This document shows, in pieces, positions 28,035 through 35,922 of a stretch of 64,000 nucleotides of DNA. How positions within the stretch are numbered: position 1 is the first letter of the stretch; each line of letters begins with the position of its first letter. This stretch comes from Luteimonas rhizosphaericola. Its GTDB lineage: Bacteria; Pseudomonadota; Gammaproteobacteria; Xanthomonadales; Xanthomonadaceae. The notes under the pieces were generated by a model, which was not told the DNA's origin, did not search any database, and saw only the letters and a program-made list of their open reading frames with translations. The stretch covers positions 232,935 through 296,934 of the forward strand of contig NZ_JARXRN010000021.1 of the NCBI RefSeq assembly GCF_029888045.1. The letters run 5' to 3'. The translations under genes were made by a program, and so were the position numbers.

Positions 28035-29021
28035 TCAGTCTCCGCCGGGGAAGGTGACGCGCGACGGCGACGACGGCGGCGGGTTGCCGCGCGGCGCCGC
28101 TGGCGGCGGGTTGCCGAGTGCCTGCCTCGCAAGTTCGGCCACGCCGCCGATCGAGCCGATCAGCCCGCTGGCCTCCATCGGCATCAGCACGAACTTCTGG
28201 TTGGGCGCCGTGGCCAGTTTCTCGAACGCCTGCACGTATTTCTGGGCAACGAAATAGTTGATCGCCTGCACGTCGCCCTGCGCGATCGCGTCCGAGACCA
28301 TCTGGGTCGCCTTGGCCTCGGCTTCGGCCAGGCGTTCGCGCGCCTCGGCCTCGCGGAACGCGGACTCCTTCTCGCCCTCGGCCTCGAGGATCGCCGCCTG
28401 CTTCTCGCCCTCGGCGCGCAGGATCGCCGACTGGCGATGGCCCTCGGCTTCCAGGATCACCGCGCGCCGCTCGCGTTCGGCCTTCATCTGCCGCGCCATC
28501 GAATCGACCAGGTCGCGCGGCGGCTGGATGTCGCGAATCTCGATGCGGGTCACCTTGATGCCCCAGGGGTTGGTCGCGTGGTCGACCACGTTGAGCAGCT
28601 GGGCGTTGATGGTCTCGCGGTTGCTGAGCGACTCGTCGAGGTCCATCGAGCCGATCACGGTCCGGATGTTGGTCTGCACCAGCGCGATCGAGGCCACCTC
28701 GAGGTTCGACACCTCGTACGCCGCCTTGGCCGCGTCCAGCACCTGGAAGAACACCACGCCGTCGACCTTCACCACCGCGTTGTCCTTGGTGATGACCTCC
28801 TGGCTGGGGACGTCCAGCACCTGCTCCATCATGTTGACCTTGCGCCCCACCCCGTAGACCACCGGGATCAGGAAGTGCAGGCCCGGGCCCATGGTGTGGG
28901 TGTACTTGCCGAAACGCTCGACCGTCCATTCGTAGCCCTGCGGCACCATGCGCACGGTCTTGAACAGGATGATGATGCCCGCCACCAGCAGCACCGCGGT
29001 CAGGAACATGCCTCCGCCCAT
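28035..29021 (-). CDS. SPFH/band-7 (stomatin/paraslipin-like) membrane protein
   Basis: A 328-residue protein. The start ATG 29021 has a strong AAGGAGG site. An N-terminal membrane hairpin (FLTAVLLVAGIIILFKTVRM) is followed by the band-7 domain beginning VPQGYEWTVERFGKYTHTMG and containing GIKVTRIEIRDIQPP, which is typical of QmcA/paraslipin. A long, highly charged coiled coil follows (AEGEKQAAILEAEGEKESAF), as in flotillin-type oligomers. The tail is Pro-rich. Works with NfeD, encoded directly downstream, in organising membrane domains or regulating proteases. Confidence 0.93.
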   Translation of the reverse strand: MGGGMFLTAVLLVAGIIILFKTVRMVPQGYEWTVERFGKYTHTMGPGLHFLIPVVYGVGRKVNMMEQVLDVPSQEVITKDNAVVKVDGVVFFQVLDAAKAAYEVSNLEVASIALVQTNIRTVIGSMDLDESLSNRETINAQLLNVVDHATNPWGIKVTRIEIRDIQPPRDLVDSMARQMKAERERRAVILEAEGHRQSAILRAEGEKQAAILEAEGEKESAFREAEARERLAEAEAKATQMVSDAIAQGDVQAINYFVAQKYVQAFEKLATAPNQKFVLMPMEASGLIGSIGGVAELARQALGNPPPAAPRGNPPPSSPSRVTFPGGD

Positions 29022-29084
29022 GGGAACCCCCTCCTTCAGATGTGGATCCGAGTATAGGTCCCGGACCCGGCGCCGAGGCCGGAT

Positions 29085-29726
29085 GTGACCGGGCTGCGAC
29101 CATCCGCCCCGCCACCGCATCCAGACTGGGGAATGCCGCCCGAACCCCGGCCATCGTCGAGCTTCGCCATCGAGGTGCCCCGGGCGCTGCTCGAGCGCGC
29201 GCGCGCCGGCGAGCGGGCGGCGTTCGAGCAGGTCTACCGCTGGTTCGAGCGGCCCGTGTACACGCTGGCGCTGCGGATCTGCGGCGACCGCGAGGAGGCG
29301 TCCGAAGTGCTGCAGGACACGATGCTCAAGGTGATCGACCGGATCGGCCACTTCCGCGGCGACAGCCCGTTCTGGGGCTGGCTGCGGCAGATCGCGGTCA
29401 ACGAGGCGCTGATGCGGCTGCGGCGGGCGAAGCAGCAGCCCGACGCGTTCGATCCGCTGCTGGACGAGCGCGAGGACGACCACGCCGCGCCGCCGCCGGC
29501 CGCGGCCGACGCCGCCGCGCTGCAGCGCGCGCTGGCGGCGCTGCCGGCCACCACCCGCAGCGTGCTGTGGCTGTACCACGCCGAGGGCTACACCCACGAG
29601 GAGATCGCCACGCTGATGGAGCGCACGACGAGCTTCTCCAAGTCGCAGCTCGCGCGCGGCACCCGCCGCCTGCGCGCGCTGCTGGTACCTGACCAGAGGC
29701 TGATGGAGGAATCCGCCCATGCCTGA
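29085..29726 (+). CDS. ECF-type sigma-70 family RNA polymerase sigma factor
   Basis: A 213-residue protein. GTG 29085 has GAGG 6-7 bases upstream and is preferred; ATG 29133 is the alternative. Region 2 covers about residues 44-100: YRWFERPVYTLALRICGDRE, then EASEVLQDTMLKVIDRI and FWGWLRQIAVNEALMRLRR, which fit -10 binding. Region 4 runs from LPATTRSVLWLYHAEGYTHE through FSKSQLARGTRRLRALL for -35 binding. The next gene overlaps it by 8 bases and encodes a one-helix membrane protein, the usual arrangement of sigma and anti-sigma factors. A PDZ protein follows. The stress sensed is unknown. Confidence 0.92.
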   Translation: MTGLRPSAPPPHPDWGMPPEPRPSSSFAIEVPRALLERARAGERAAFEQVYRWFERPVYTLALRICGDREEASEVLQDTMLKVIDRIGHFRGDSPFWGWLRQIAVNEALMRLRRAKQQPDAFDPLLDEREDDHAAPPPAAADAAALQRALAALPATTRSVLWLYHAEGYTHEEIATLMERTTSFSKSQLARGTRRLRALLVPDQRLMEESAHA

Positions 29727-30294
29727 CCATCCTTCCGACGCGCGTCCACCGCGCGACTGGGCGCAGGCCTTCGCCGCGCTGCCGCCCGAAACCCCGCCTG
29801 CGGACGGCTGGCAGGCGGTGTCGGCGCGGCTCGACGCGCGCGGCCGCCCCCGCTGGCCGCTGTGGATGGCGGCCGCCGCGGTGCTGATGCTGGCCGTCGC
29901 CCTGCCCTGGCGCCTGTCTCCGCCGGGCAGCGAAACGAACCCGCCGACGACCCCCGCATCCCTGGCTGGTCGCGCTGCCGGCCCCGCCCAGGCCGGCGAC
30001 AGTGCCCTCGCGCAGCTGCAGGCCGAATCCGCGCGGCTCGAGGCGCTGCTGGCGTTCGCGCGCGACGAGCGTGTGTCCAGCGCCACCGCCGCCCTGCTGG
30101 CCGAACAGATGGACGATGACCTGGCGGCGATCGACGCCGCGCTGATGCAGCCCGGGCTGCCGATCGAGACCCGGCGCGCCCTGTGGCAGCAGCGCGTCGA
30201 CGGCCTGCGCGCCGTGACCGGGTTCGAAAGCAACCGCCGCTGGCTCGCCGCGCAGGGCACGCGTTACGACGCCGCCCTGGTCGCGGTCGACTGA
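29719..30294 (+). CDS. Single-helix membrane protein, candidate anti-sigma factor
   Basis: A 191-residue protein whose ATG overlaps the sigma gene by 8 bases (GGAGGA at 29705-29710). The N-terminal 45 residues would be cytoplasmic, with a single transmembrane helix WPLWMAAAAVLMLAVALPWR at about 47-66. The periplasmic part is mostly helical and includes DSALAQLQAESARLEALLAF. No zinc-binding anti-sigma motif (HxxxCxxC) is visible. Translational coupling to an ECF sigma factor and the topology make an anti-sigma role likely, but there is no sequence-level proof. Confidence 0.75.
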   Translation: MPDHPSDARPPRDWAQAFAALPPETPPADGWQAVSARLDARGRPRWPLWMAAAAVLMLAVALPWRLSPPGSETNPPTTPASLAGRAAGPAQAGDSALAQLQAESARLEALLAFARDERVSSATAALLAEQMDDDLAAIDAALMQPGLPIETRRALWQQRVDGLRAVTGFESNRRWLAAQGTRYDAALVAVD

Positions 30295-30320
30295 AACCGC
30301 TCCATCCACGAGGCACGCCC

Positions 30321-31574
30321 ATGACCCGCATCACTTCCTCCCTGCTCGCCGTCGCGCTTGCCGCGCTGCTGTCGTCGGACCCGGTCAGCGCGCGTGACGC
30401 GCAGACCGGGGCTGCCTCCGCCACGACCGTGACGCCCGCCACGGACGCCGCGCGCGAACGCGAACTGGCCAAGGCCCGCGCCGAACTGCGCCGCGCCGCC
30501 GAACGCGTCGCCGAACTCGCGCGCGCACAGGGTGTCTCCGCCGCGGCTGCCGGACGGCATGCCGCGCAGGCGCGCACGCGGCCACTGCTCGGCGTGCTGC
30601 TGGATGGCGACAACGGCGCGGGCGTGCGCATTACCGGGGTCACGCCCGATGGCGCGGCCGCGCGCGCCGGGCTCCGCGCGGGCGACCGGCTGCTGTCGAT
30701 CGACGGCGTGGCGATCCTCGGCACCACCGGCGAGCTGCGCCTGGCCAACGTGCGCAGGCTGCTGGCCGACCAGCGCGCCGATCGCGAGCTCACCCTCGGC
30801 TACGAACGCGACGGCCGTAGGGCCACGGTCAAGGCGACACCCCAGGCCAGCACCCGCGCGTTCGCCTTCGCCACCGGCGACGGCGGCCGCTTCGAATGGA
30901 TCGACGAGGCGCAGCTGGAACGCTCGCTGGCATCGGCGATGGAAGGACTCGACGCCAGCCTGCTGGCGCTCGACACGGTCCCCGGCATCGCCCCGGACGT
31001 GCGCCGCGAGATCGTGCGCATCAGCCGCGATGGCGCCGGCTGCAGGGGCGACGACTGCCGTGCGCCGCGGCTGGCCTCGGCGTTCCGCTGGCACGGGCTG
31101 AACCTGGCCGAGCTCGATCCGCAGCTGGGGCGCTACTTCGGCGCCGACCGCGGCGTGCTGGTGCTCTCGACCGGTGAACTCGAAGGCCTGCAGGCGGGCG
31201 ACGTGATCCGGCGCGTCGACGGCCGGGACGTGGCCACACCGCGCGAGGTCATGGCGCGGCTGCGCGGGCGCAGGAGCGGAGAGCGCGTGGCGATCGACTA
31301 CCTGCGCGAGCGCAAGCCCGGCCAGACCCGCATCGCGGTACCGGACCTGGCGTGGCCGGCGCCTCCTGCGCCGCCCGCACCGCCCGCACCGCCTTCGCCT
31401 CCTCCAGCGCCGGCATCGAAGGCGCCCGCCGCCCCGGCAACGCCGCCCGCACCGCCGCGCCCACCATCGCCACCCGCGGTGGCCGGCGGCGCCTTCGATC
31501 GCGGCGCGATGTTTCCGGGCGAGGACGTGGTGGCGATCGCGCAGCGACGCGGCCGGCCTGGCGTGCTCTCGTAG
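30321..31574 (+). CDS. Exported protein with two PDZ domains
   Basis: A 417-residue protein with a signal peptide (MTRITSSLLAVALAALLSS, cleavage near residue 25). A coiled coil (ARERELAKARAELRRAAERV) is followed by the first PDZ at about 85-165: LLGVLLDGDNGAGVRITGVT and AGLRAGDRLLSIDGVAI. A second PDZ lies at about 270-340: GRYFGADRGVLVLSTGEL and LQAGDVIRRVDGRDVATPRE. Then comes a Pro/Ala-rich stretch of about 45 residues. There is no protease domain, so it is not a DegP-type enzyme. Located 26 bases behind the putative anti-sigma gene. It could bind misfolded outer-membrane peptides and signal to the anti-sigma factor, by analogy with the RpoE pathway; this is inference. Start chosen at the ATG beginning the signal peptide, with GAGG upstream. 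Confidence 0.85.
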   Translation: MTRITSSLLAVALAALLSSDPVSARDAQTGAASATTVTPATDAARERELAKARAELRRAAERVAELARAQGVSAAAAGRHAAQARTRPLLGVLLDGDNGAGVRITGVTPDGAAARAGLRAGDRLLSIDGVAILGTTGELRLANVRRLLADQRADRELTLGYERDGRRATVKATPQASTRAFAFATGDGGRFEWIDEAQLERSLASAMEGLDASLLALDTVPGIAPDVRREIVRISRDGAGCRGDDCRAPRLASAFRWHGLNLAELDPQLGRYFGADRGVLVLSTGELEGLQAGDVIRRVDGRDVATPREVMARLRGRRSGERVAIDYLRERKPGQTRIAVPDLAWPAPPAPPAPPAPPSPPPAPASKAPAAPATPPAPPRPPSPPAVAGGAFDRGAMFPGEDVVAIAQRRGRPGVLS

Positions 31575-31622
31575 GCGCGCGGCCACCGCACCCGGCGGCG
31601 GCCGCGCCTGAGGCGCGTGCGC

Positions 31623-32573
31623 TCAGGGCGCCGTTGCCGGCTCCACCCACCGAGCGAACACCGCATCGATCTGCGTGTCGCCGACCGTCCTGCCGGCCTG
31701 CACCTCGCCCGCCTGGGTGAACAGCGGCATGATCATCGCCATCCCGTCCACGTCCGTCTTCAGCCGCAGCCCGTCCGGATGGGCCAGCGCCGCGTCCCAG
31801 CGCGCACGCACGCGCGCCCAGTAGTCGCGGGTCGCGTTCCAGTAGTCGTAGGCGGGCCGGAAGTCGAGCGCTTCGGTGCGCCGGTAGTCGTTGAACCCGG
31901 TCTCGCGCGCGAGCGTGCGCATGGTGCTGCCATCGGCGCGGCGCACGGTCTTGGTGTTGTCCTGTTCGTGGGTCCAGCCGCCGGGGACGATGGTGTGGCG
32001 GTTCTCCACATTCATCGCGTTGTAGTCGTCGCGTCTGGTGTACTCGCGCCGCGGCAGCGGGCGCCAGGTGCGGTCGGACGTCCACGTGGCGACGCCGTAG
32101 CGGTGGTTCCAGCGGCCGGTGCCGCAGTAGCGTGGCGCGTCGCTGACCTCGTACACGCACTGGGTCCAGGCCCCGGTGGTGAGCCCGGCGGGAAGCTTGC
32201 GCATGCGCCAGGTCTGGTCGGCGGCGAACTCCCAGCGCCGCGGCGCTTCGAAGGTCCAGTCCTGGCGCCAGTGCTTGGTGACGTGGCCGCTCTTCTGCTC
32301 GACCAGGATGTGCTGCAGCACGATCCTGCGCGGGCTGTCCTCGACCACGATCACCACCTCGTCGCCGCCGCTGCGCTGCGGCTTCGCGCGTTCGTAGCCC
32401 GGCGCCAGCAGCACCGTTTCGTCGAACGCGAAGTCGACCGTGTACTCGCCCTGCATGGCGAGGATCGCCTTGCGGTCGGCGTCGAGGTCCACGGGCGCGG
32501 GCGCGTCCTGGGCGCGCAGGGGGGCGGTGCTCGCGGCGACGGTGAGCAGCAGCAGGGTGGCGTGCTTGTTCAT
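31623..32573 (-). CDS. DUF6607 family exported protein in heme operon
   Basis: A 316-residue protein with a signal peptide (MNKHATLLLLTVAASTAPLRA, cleavage after about residue 21). The mature part is rich in Trp, Tyr and Arg, with repeated strand-like elements: HWRQDWTFEAPRRWEFAADQ, DAPRYCGTGRWNHRYGVATW and DYWNATRDYWARVRARWD. I recognise it as DUF6607, a family of unknown role often linked to heme/TonB loci in xanthomonads. Its ATG overlaps the stop of the hemin gene by two bases (ATGA at 32573-32570), so it is the last gene of the Fur-controlled operon. A hairpin (GCGCGGCC...GGCCGCGC, 31577-31607) lies between it and the convergent PDZ gene. Confidence 0.85.
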   Translation of the reverse strand: MNKHATLLLLTVAASTAPLRAQDAPAPVDLDADRKAILAMQGEYTVDFAFDETVLLAPGYERAKPQRSGGDEVVIVVEDSPRRIVLQHILVEQKSGHVTKHWRQDWTFEAPRRWEFAADQTWRMRKLPAGLTTGAWTQCVYEVSDAPRYCGTGRWNHRYGVATWTSDRTWRPLPRREYTRRDDYNAMNVENRHTIVPGGWTHEQDNTKTVRRADGSTMRTLARETGFNDYRRTEALDFRPAYDYWNATRDYWARVRARWDAALAHPDGLRLKTDVDGMAMIMPLFTQAGEVQAGRTVGDTQIDAVFARWVEPATAP

Positions 32574-33244
32574 GCGTGCGTCCTGGATCGGGAAGTGTCG
32601 AAGCGGGAAGGATCTGGGCGCAGCGCCTCGCTGCGGGGCGCGGCGGGCGGGCGCAGTTCGATCGCGGCGGCGGCGTCCGGCCTGCCCCTCCCGCCCGTGG
32701 AGGCGCGCGCGGCGCGCAGGCAGCAGCAGTCGTCGACCAGGGCGCTGGCGTCCGCATCGGCGCGGCGGGCGATCGCGCGCGCGGCGGCCGCTCCGGCCGG
32801 CGAGACCGGCGCCAGCACCGCGGCCAACGCACCCGGCGATGATGCGCCCGGCACCGCCAGCGCCCGCACGCGCAGCACGCTGGCCTGCCAGTGGCCGCTG
32901 CGCCGCCGGCCGACGAGCCGCTGCAGCAGGCGCTCGCCGATGCCCGGGGCAGGCCCGGTGCCGGCCTCGGCCCGCACCGGCAGCCGCGCCACCAGGCGCT
33001 CCCAGGCCAGGAAGTCGCTGTCGGGCAGCAGGCAGAGCTTCCAGCAGCACTCGCCTCCGGTGTCGCGGAAGGCGATGCAGTCCTCCGGCCCGTCGCTGTG
33101 CAGCGGGACCGCAGCCTCGGCGCGCACCGCGCGCGACCAGCCGCCGAGTTCGCCGCCCGCGCCGGCCGGGTACAGGCACAGCACGGTCCCCAGCCGCGCA
33201 AGCTGGCCCGGCGTGGGCAGTCGCGCGGTCGCGGCGGAGGACAT
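32570..33244 (-). CDS. 'Hemin transport protein' family, cytoplasmic, function uncertain
   Basis: A 224-residue protein without signal peptide or membrane helix. Conserved pieces are LPTPGQLARLGTVLCLYPAG at the N-terminus, WKLCLLPDSDFLAWERLV in the centre and ADASALVDDCCCLRAARA near the C-terminus. The adjacent Cys triplet DDCCC is striking. Proteins of this pattern are annotated as hemin transport proteins in Xanthomonas and Stenotrophomonas, but I know of no biochemical proof. A role in accepting or degrading incoming heme is plausible from its place between a TonB receptor and DUF6607. The start ATG 33244 follows the receptor stop by 16 bases; GTG 33256 is an alternative. Confidence 0.8.
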   Translation of the reverse strand: MSSAATARLPTPGQLARLGTVLCLYPAGAGGELGGWSRAVRAEAAVPLHSDGPEDCIAFRDTGGECCWKLCLLPDSDFLAWERLVARLPVRAEAGTGPAPGIGERLLQRLVGRRRSGHWQASVLRVRALAVPGASSPGALAAVLAPVSPAGAAAARAIARRADADASALVDDCCCLRAARASTGGRGRPDAAAAIELRPPAAPRSEALRPDPSRFDTSRSRTHA

Positions 33245-33260
33245 CGGAGCGGTCACCGCG

Positions 33261-35501
33261 TCACCACGAGAGCGACAGGCTGGCGCCGACGTTGCGCCCC
33301 GGCGCGGTGTAGCGGTCGAGCGTCGTACTGGACGCGCCCGCCAGGGCGATGCCGCCCGCCGGCCAGTACCTGCGGTCGGCGAGATTGAACACGCCGGCGC
33401 GGAAGGTCGCGCCCGGTGCGAAGTTCCAGTGTGCATAGATGTCCAGGACGCCGTAGCCCGGGCTTTCGAAATAGTCGGCGCTGCCCGCCGGAGCGGACGG
33501 CAGGCGGTCGCGTCGGGCGGCGAAGCGGCCGGCGAGCTCGATGCCCCAGGACCCGGCGTCGTAGGCGAGGCCCACGCTCGCGGTCAGCGGGTCGACCGAC
33601 TCCAGCGGCTCACCCGCGCTGCGGTCGTCGCCGCGCGACCACGCCGCCGCCGCCCGCAGCGTCCATCCCTCCCAGCCCTGCCGCAGTGCGCCCAGCAGCA
33701 GGCCGCCCTTGAACTCGACGCCGTAGATGCGCGCCTGCGCCACGTTGACCGACTGGAACACCATCAGCCCGTCCGCGTTCGTGCCGACGAACGAGAACGA
33801 CTCGATGAAATCGTCGTACCGGTTGTGGTACCCGGCCAGGCTGGCGTACGCCGCGTCGCCGGAGAACCGCACGCCCAGCTCGAGGCCGTCGCTGGTCTCC
33901 GGGCGCAGGTCGGGATTGGCGATCGCGGTGTAACCGAACATCACGTTGGTGAAACCGATGTTGACGTCGGCATACGGCGGCGCGCGGAAACCGCGCGCGT
34001 AGCCGCCGAACAGCGACCACGCATCGTCCAGGTGCCGGACCAGGCCGAGCTTGGGCGAGACGCTGGTCTCGGTCAGCCCGACCACCGCCACGCCCGGGTT
34101 GTCGCCGGCGAAGACCGGATCGAGCTCCGGTTCCAGCCGGTAGTGGTCGACGCGCAGGCCGGGCACCAGGCGGATGCGGCCGTCGGCCAGGGCGATCTCG
34201 TCCTGCACGTAGAGCGCCGCGCTGGTGGTGTCGCTGAGCGGGAAATCGCGCACCGGGAACTCGTCCGGCGGCATGCTGGGCGTGGCGACGCCGGTGAGCG
34301 GGAAACTGCGCAGGCCGTCGCGGCGCTGCTCTGTGGCGGTGCGCGACAGATCCACGCCCCAGGCGAGGTCGTGGCGCACGCGGCCGGTGTCGAACGCCTT
34401 GCGCAGGTTCGCCTGCACCCCCACCACGCGCTGCTCGAAATCGAAGCCGCGTTCGCGGATGTCGCGCAGCGTGGGCGCCGGCAGCGTGCGCTCCTCGATC
34501 GTGTACTGCGTGGTGCGGCTGTCCTGGACGTAGACCTGCCAGTCCAGCGCATCGGCGAAACCGCCGCCGGCATCGTCCAGCTCGTGCGCCAGCGACATCC
34601 GCGCGCGTCGCTGGTGGTCGCGCGCAGCGACCCGGGTGTGGTCGGCGCCGGTGAGCGCCTGCACGCCCTGGGCGGTGAGCAGGTCGGTGTCGGCGTCGTC
34701 CTCGTTGCCTTCGAACGTGAGCCGGATGCGCTGACGCGCGTCGGGCGCGTACAGCAGCTTGGCCAGCACGCTGCGGCCGTCGCGCTGCTGCGGATTCGGA
34801 CGCGTGCGCGTACTGCCGGTGCCGCCGGCCTCGCCCATGTTCTCCGTGTCCTGCCCCTGCCGGTGCTGGACGGCGACCAGGCCCGACCACCGATCGCCAC
34901 CGAAGGCGGCGATCGCTCCGGCGGACAGCCCGTTCCAGTCGGTCTCGATGCCGAGCCTGGCGCCGAGGTGCGTGGTCGCGCCCTCGGCCAGGACATCGGC
35001 CGGGTCGCGGGTGATGAACGACACCGTGCCCCCGAGCGCATCCGAGCCGTAGAGCGAACTGGTGGGGCCGCGCACCACCTCCACCGCCTTGAGCGTGTCG
35101 AGATCCACGAAGTTGCGGTTGGCGTTGGAGAAGCTGCCGATCGAGAACGCGTCCGGCACCGCGATGCCGTCGGTCTGGATCCGCACGCGGTTGCCGCCCA
35201 GTCCGCGCACGCGGATGTCGCCGATGCCGAAGCGGCCGAAGGTCTCGGTCACGGTGATGCCCGGCTCGTAACGGAACAGGTCCTTCAGGTCGCGCACCAG
35301 CAGCGCGTCCATGCGCGCGCGGTCGATGCGGTCGACGGTGTTGGGCACGTCGGACACCTCGCGCGCGGTGCGGGTGGCGGTGACCACCACGCGGTCGAAA
35401 TCGGCCGGCGCCAGGTCGGCGTCCGCAGGGGTGTCGGGGTCGGCCAGGGCCAGGCGCGGCAGCGCCAGCGCCAGGGCGGCGGCAAGCAGGGTGGGACGCA
35501 T
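33261..35501 (-). CDS. TonB-dependent heme/hemoglobin-type outer-membrane receptor
   Basis: A 746-residue outer-membrane receptor with signal peptide (LLAAALALALPRLALA). The TonB box region is FDRVVVTATRTAREV, and the plug domain includes GRFGIGDIRVRGLGGNRVRI and VEVVRGPTSSLYGSDALGG. The barrel holds FRAPPYADVN (FRAP at 505-508) and NPDLRPET (NPDL at 529-532), the signature pair of heme receptors. The His that lies between these two boxes in Yersinia HemR is absent here. The last residue is Trp after SLSLS, as needed for insertion into the outer membrane. Downstream of hemP behind a Fur box, so it imports heme under iron limitation with TonB-ExbBD. Confidence 0.93.
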   Translation of the reverse strand: MRPTLLAAALALALPRLALADPDTPADADLAPADFDRVVVTATRTAREVSDVPNTVDRIDRARMDALLVRDLKDLFRYEPGITVTETFGRFGIGDIRVRGLGGNRVRIQTDGIAVPDAFSIGSFSNANRNFVDLDTLKAVEVVRGPTSSLYGSDALGGTVSFITRDPADVLAEGATTHLGARLGIETDWNGLSAGAIAAFGGDRWSGLVAVQHRQGQDTENMGEAGGTGSTRTRPNPQQRDGRSVLAKLLYAPDARQRIRLTFEGNEDDADTDLLTAQGVQALTGADHTRVAARDHQRRARMSLAHELDDAGGGFADALDWQVYVQDSRTTQYTIEERTLPAPTLRDIRERGFDFEQRVVGVQANLRKAFDTGRVRHDLAWGVDLSRTATEQRRDGLRSFPLTGVATPSMPPDEFPVRDFPLSDTTSAALYVQDEIALADGRIRLVPGLRVDHYRLEPELDPVFAGDNPGVAVVGLTETSVSPKLGLVRHLDDAWSLFGGYARGFRAPPYADVNIGFTNVMFGYTAIANPDLRPETSDGLELGVRFSGDAAYASLAGYHNRYDDFIESFSFVGTNADGLMVFQSVNVAQARIYGVEFKGGLLLGALRQGWEGWTLRAAAAWSRGDDRSAGEPLESVDPLTASVGLAYDAGSWGIELAGRFAARRDRLPSAPAGSADYFESPGYGVLDIYAHWNFAPGATFRAGVFNLADRRYWPAGGIALAGASSTTLDRYTAPGRNVGASLSLSW

Positions 35502-35637
35502 GTTCGGTCTCGCGATCGGACGACGGGATCGGAGGCGGAGCTGGCGTCAGGGCAAGCGGGCTTGCCTGGGCTTGCGGGCCTTGGTCGGGTGCGGCGGAGC
35601 ACCCGCGGGAGCCACGGCGGCAGAGGCCGCGCGGCGC

Positions 35638-35838
35638 TTACTTGGTGAGGATCAGCTTGTCGTTGCGCGTGTGGCGCAGGCGGTAGGTCTCGTTGCCGTG
35701 GCGGATGCACAGTTCGCGCTGGCCCTGCAGCAGGCGCAGGCTGTCGATCTCGCGCAGCGGCTGCGGGCGGAGCGGCGCAGGGTCGGCGGCGTCGGAGATC
35801 GGGGTCGCGGAAGTGTGGTGGGCCGGGCTCATCAGCAT
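35638..35838 (-). CDS. hemP: Hemin uptake protein HemP
   Basis: A 66-residue protein. The C-terminal half has the family signature: LREIDSLRLLQGQRELCIRH then GNETYRLRHTRNDKLILTK, ending directly on the conserved KLILTK. HemP is the usual first gene of heme uptake operons; in Burkholderia a homologue (HemP/HmuP) activates receptor transcription. ATG 35838 has GAGGA upstream; ATG 35832 is also possible. A Fur box lies about 33 bases upstream. The 136 bases to the receptor gene hold a short hairpin (GGCAAG at 35551-35556 with CTTGCC at 35561-35566), possibly an RNA-processing or stability site that separates hemP and receptor levels. Confidence 0.92.
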   Translation of the reverse strand: MLMSPAHHTSATPISDAADPAPLRPQPLREIDSLRLLQGQRELCIRHGNETYRLRHTRNDKLILTK

Positions 35839-35870
35839 GGCAGCAGTCCTCGCCAGTCGGGAATCATGAT

Positions 35871-35889
35871 GCTAATGATTCTCATTTGT
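35871..35889 (-). promoter_or_regulatory. Fur box upstream of hemP
   Basis: Minus-strand ACAAATGAGAATCATTAGC matches 14 of 19 positions of the classical Fur consensus, including the core AATGA-AATCATTA. It is 33-51 bases before the hemP start, where it would overlap the promoter. It also sits within the 3' end-proximal gap of the aldo/keto reductase gene. Confidence 0.85.
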
Positions 35890-35922
35890 CTGTCAAGTCC
35901 CGGACCGGCGGATTGTCCTCCC

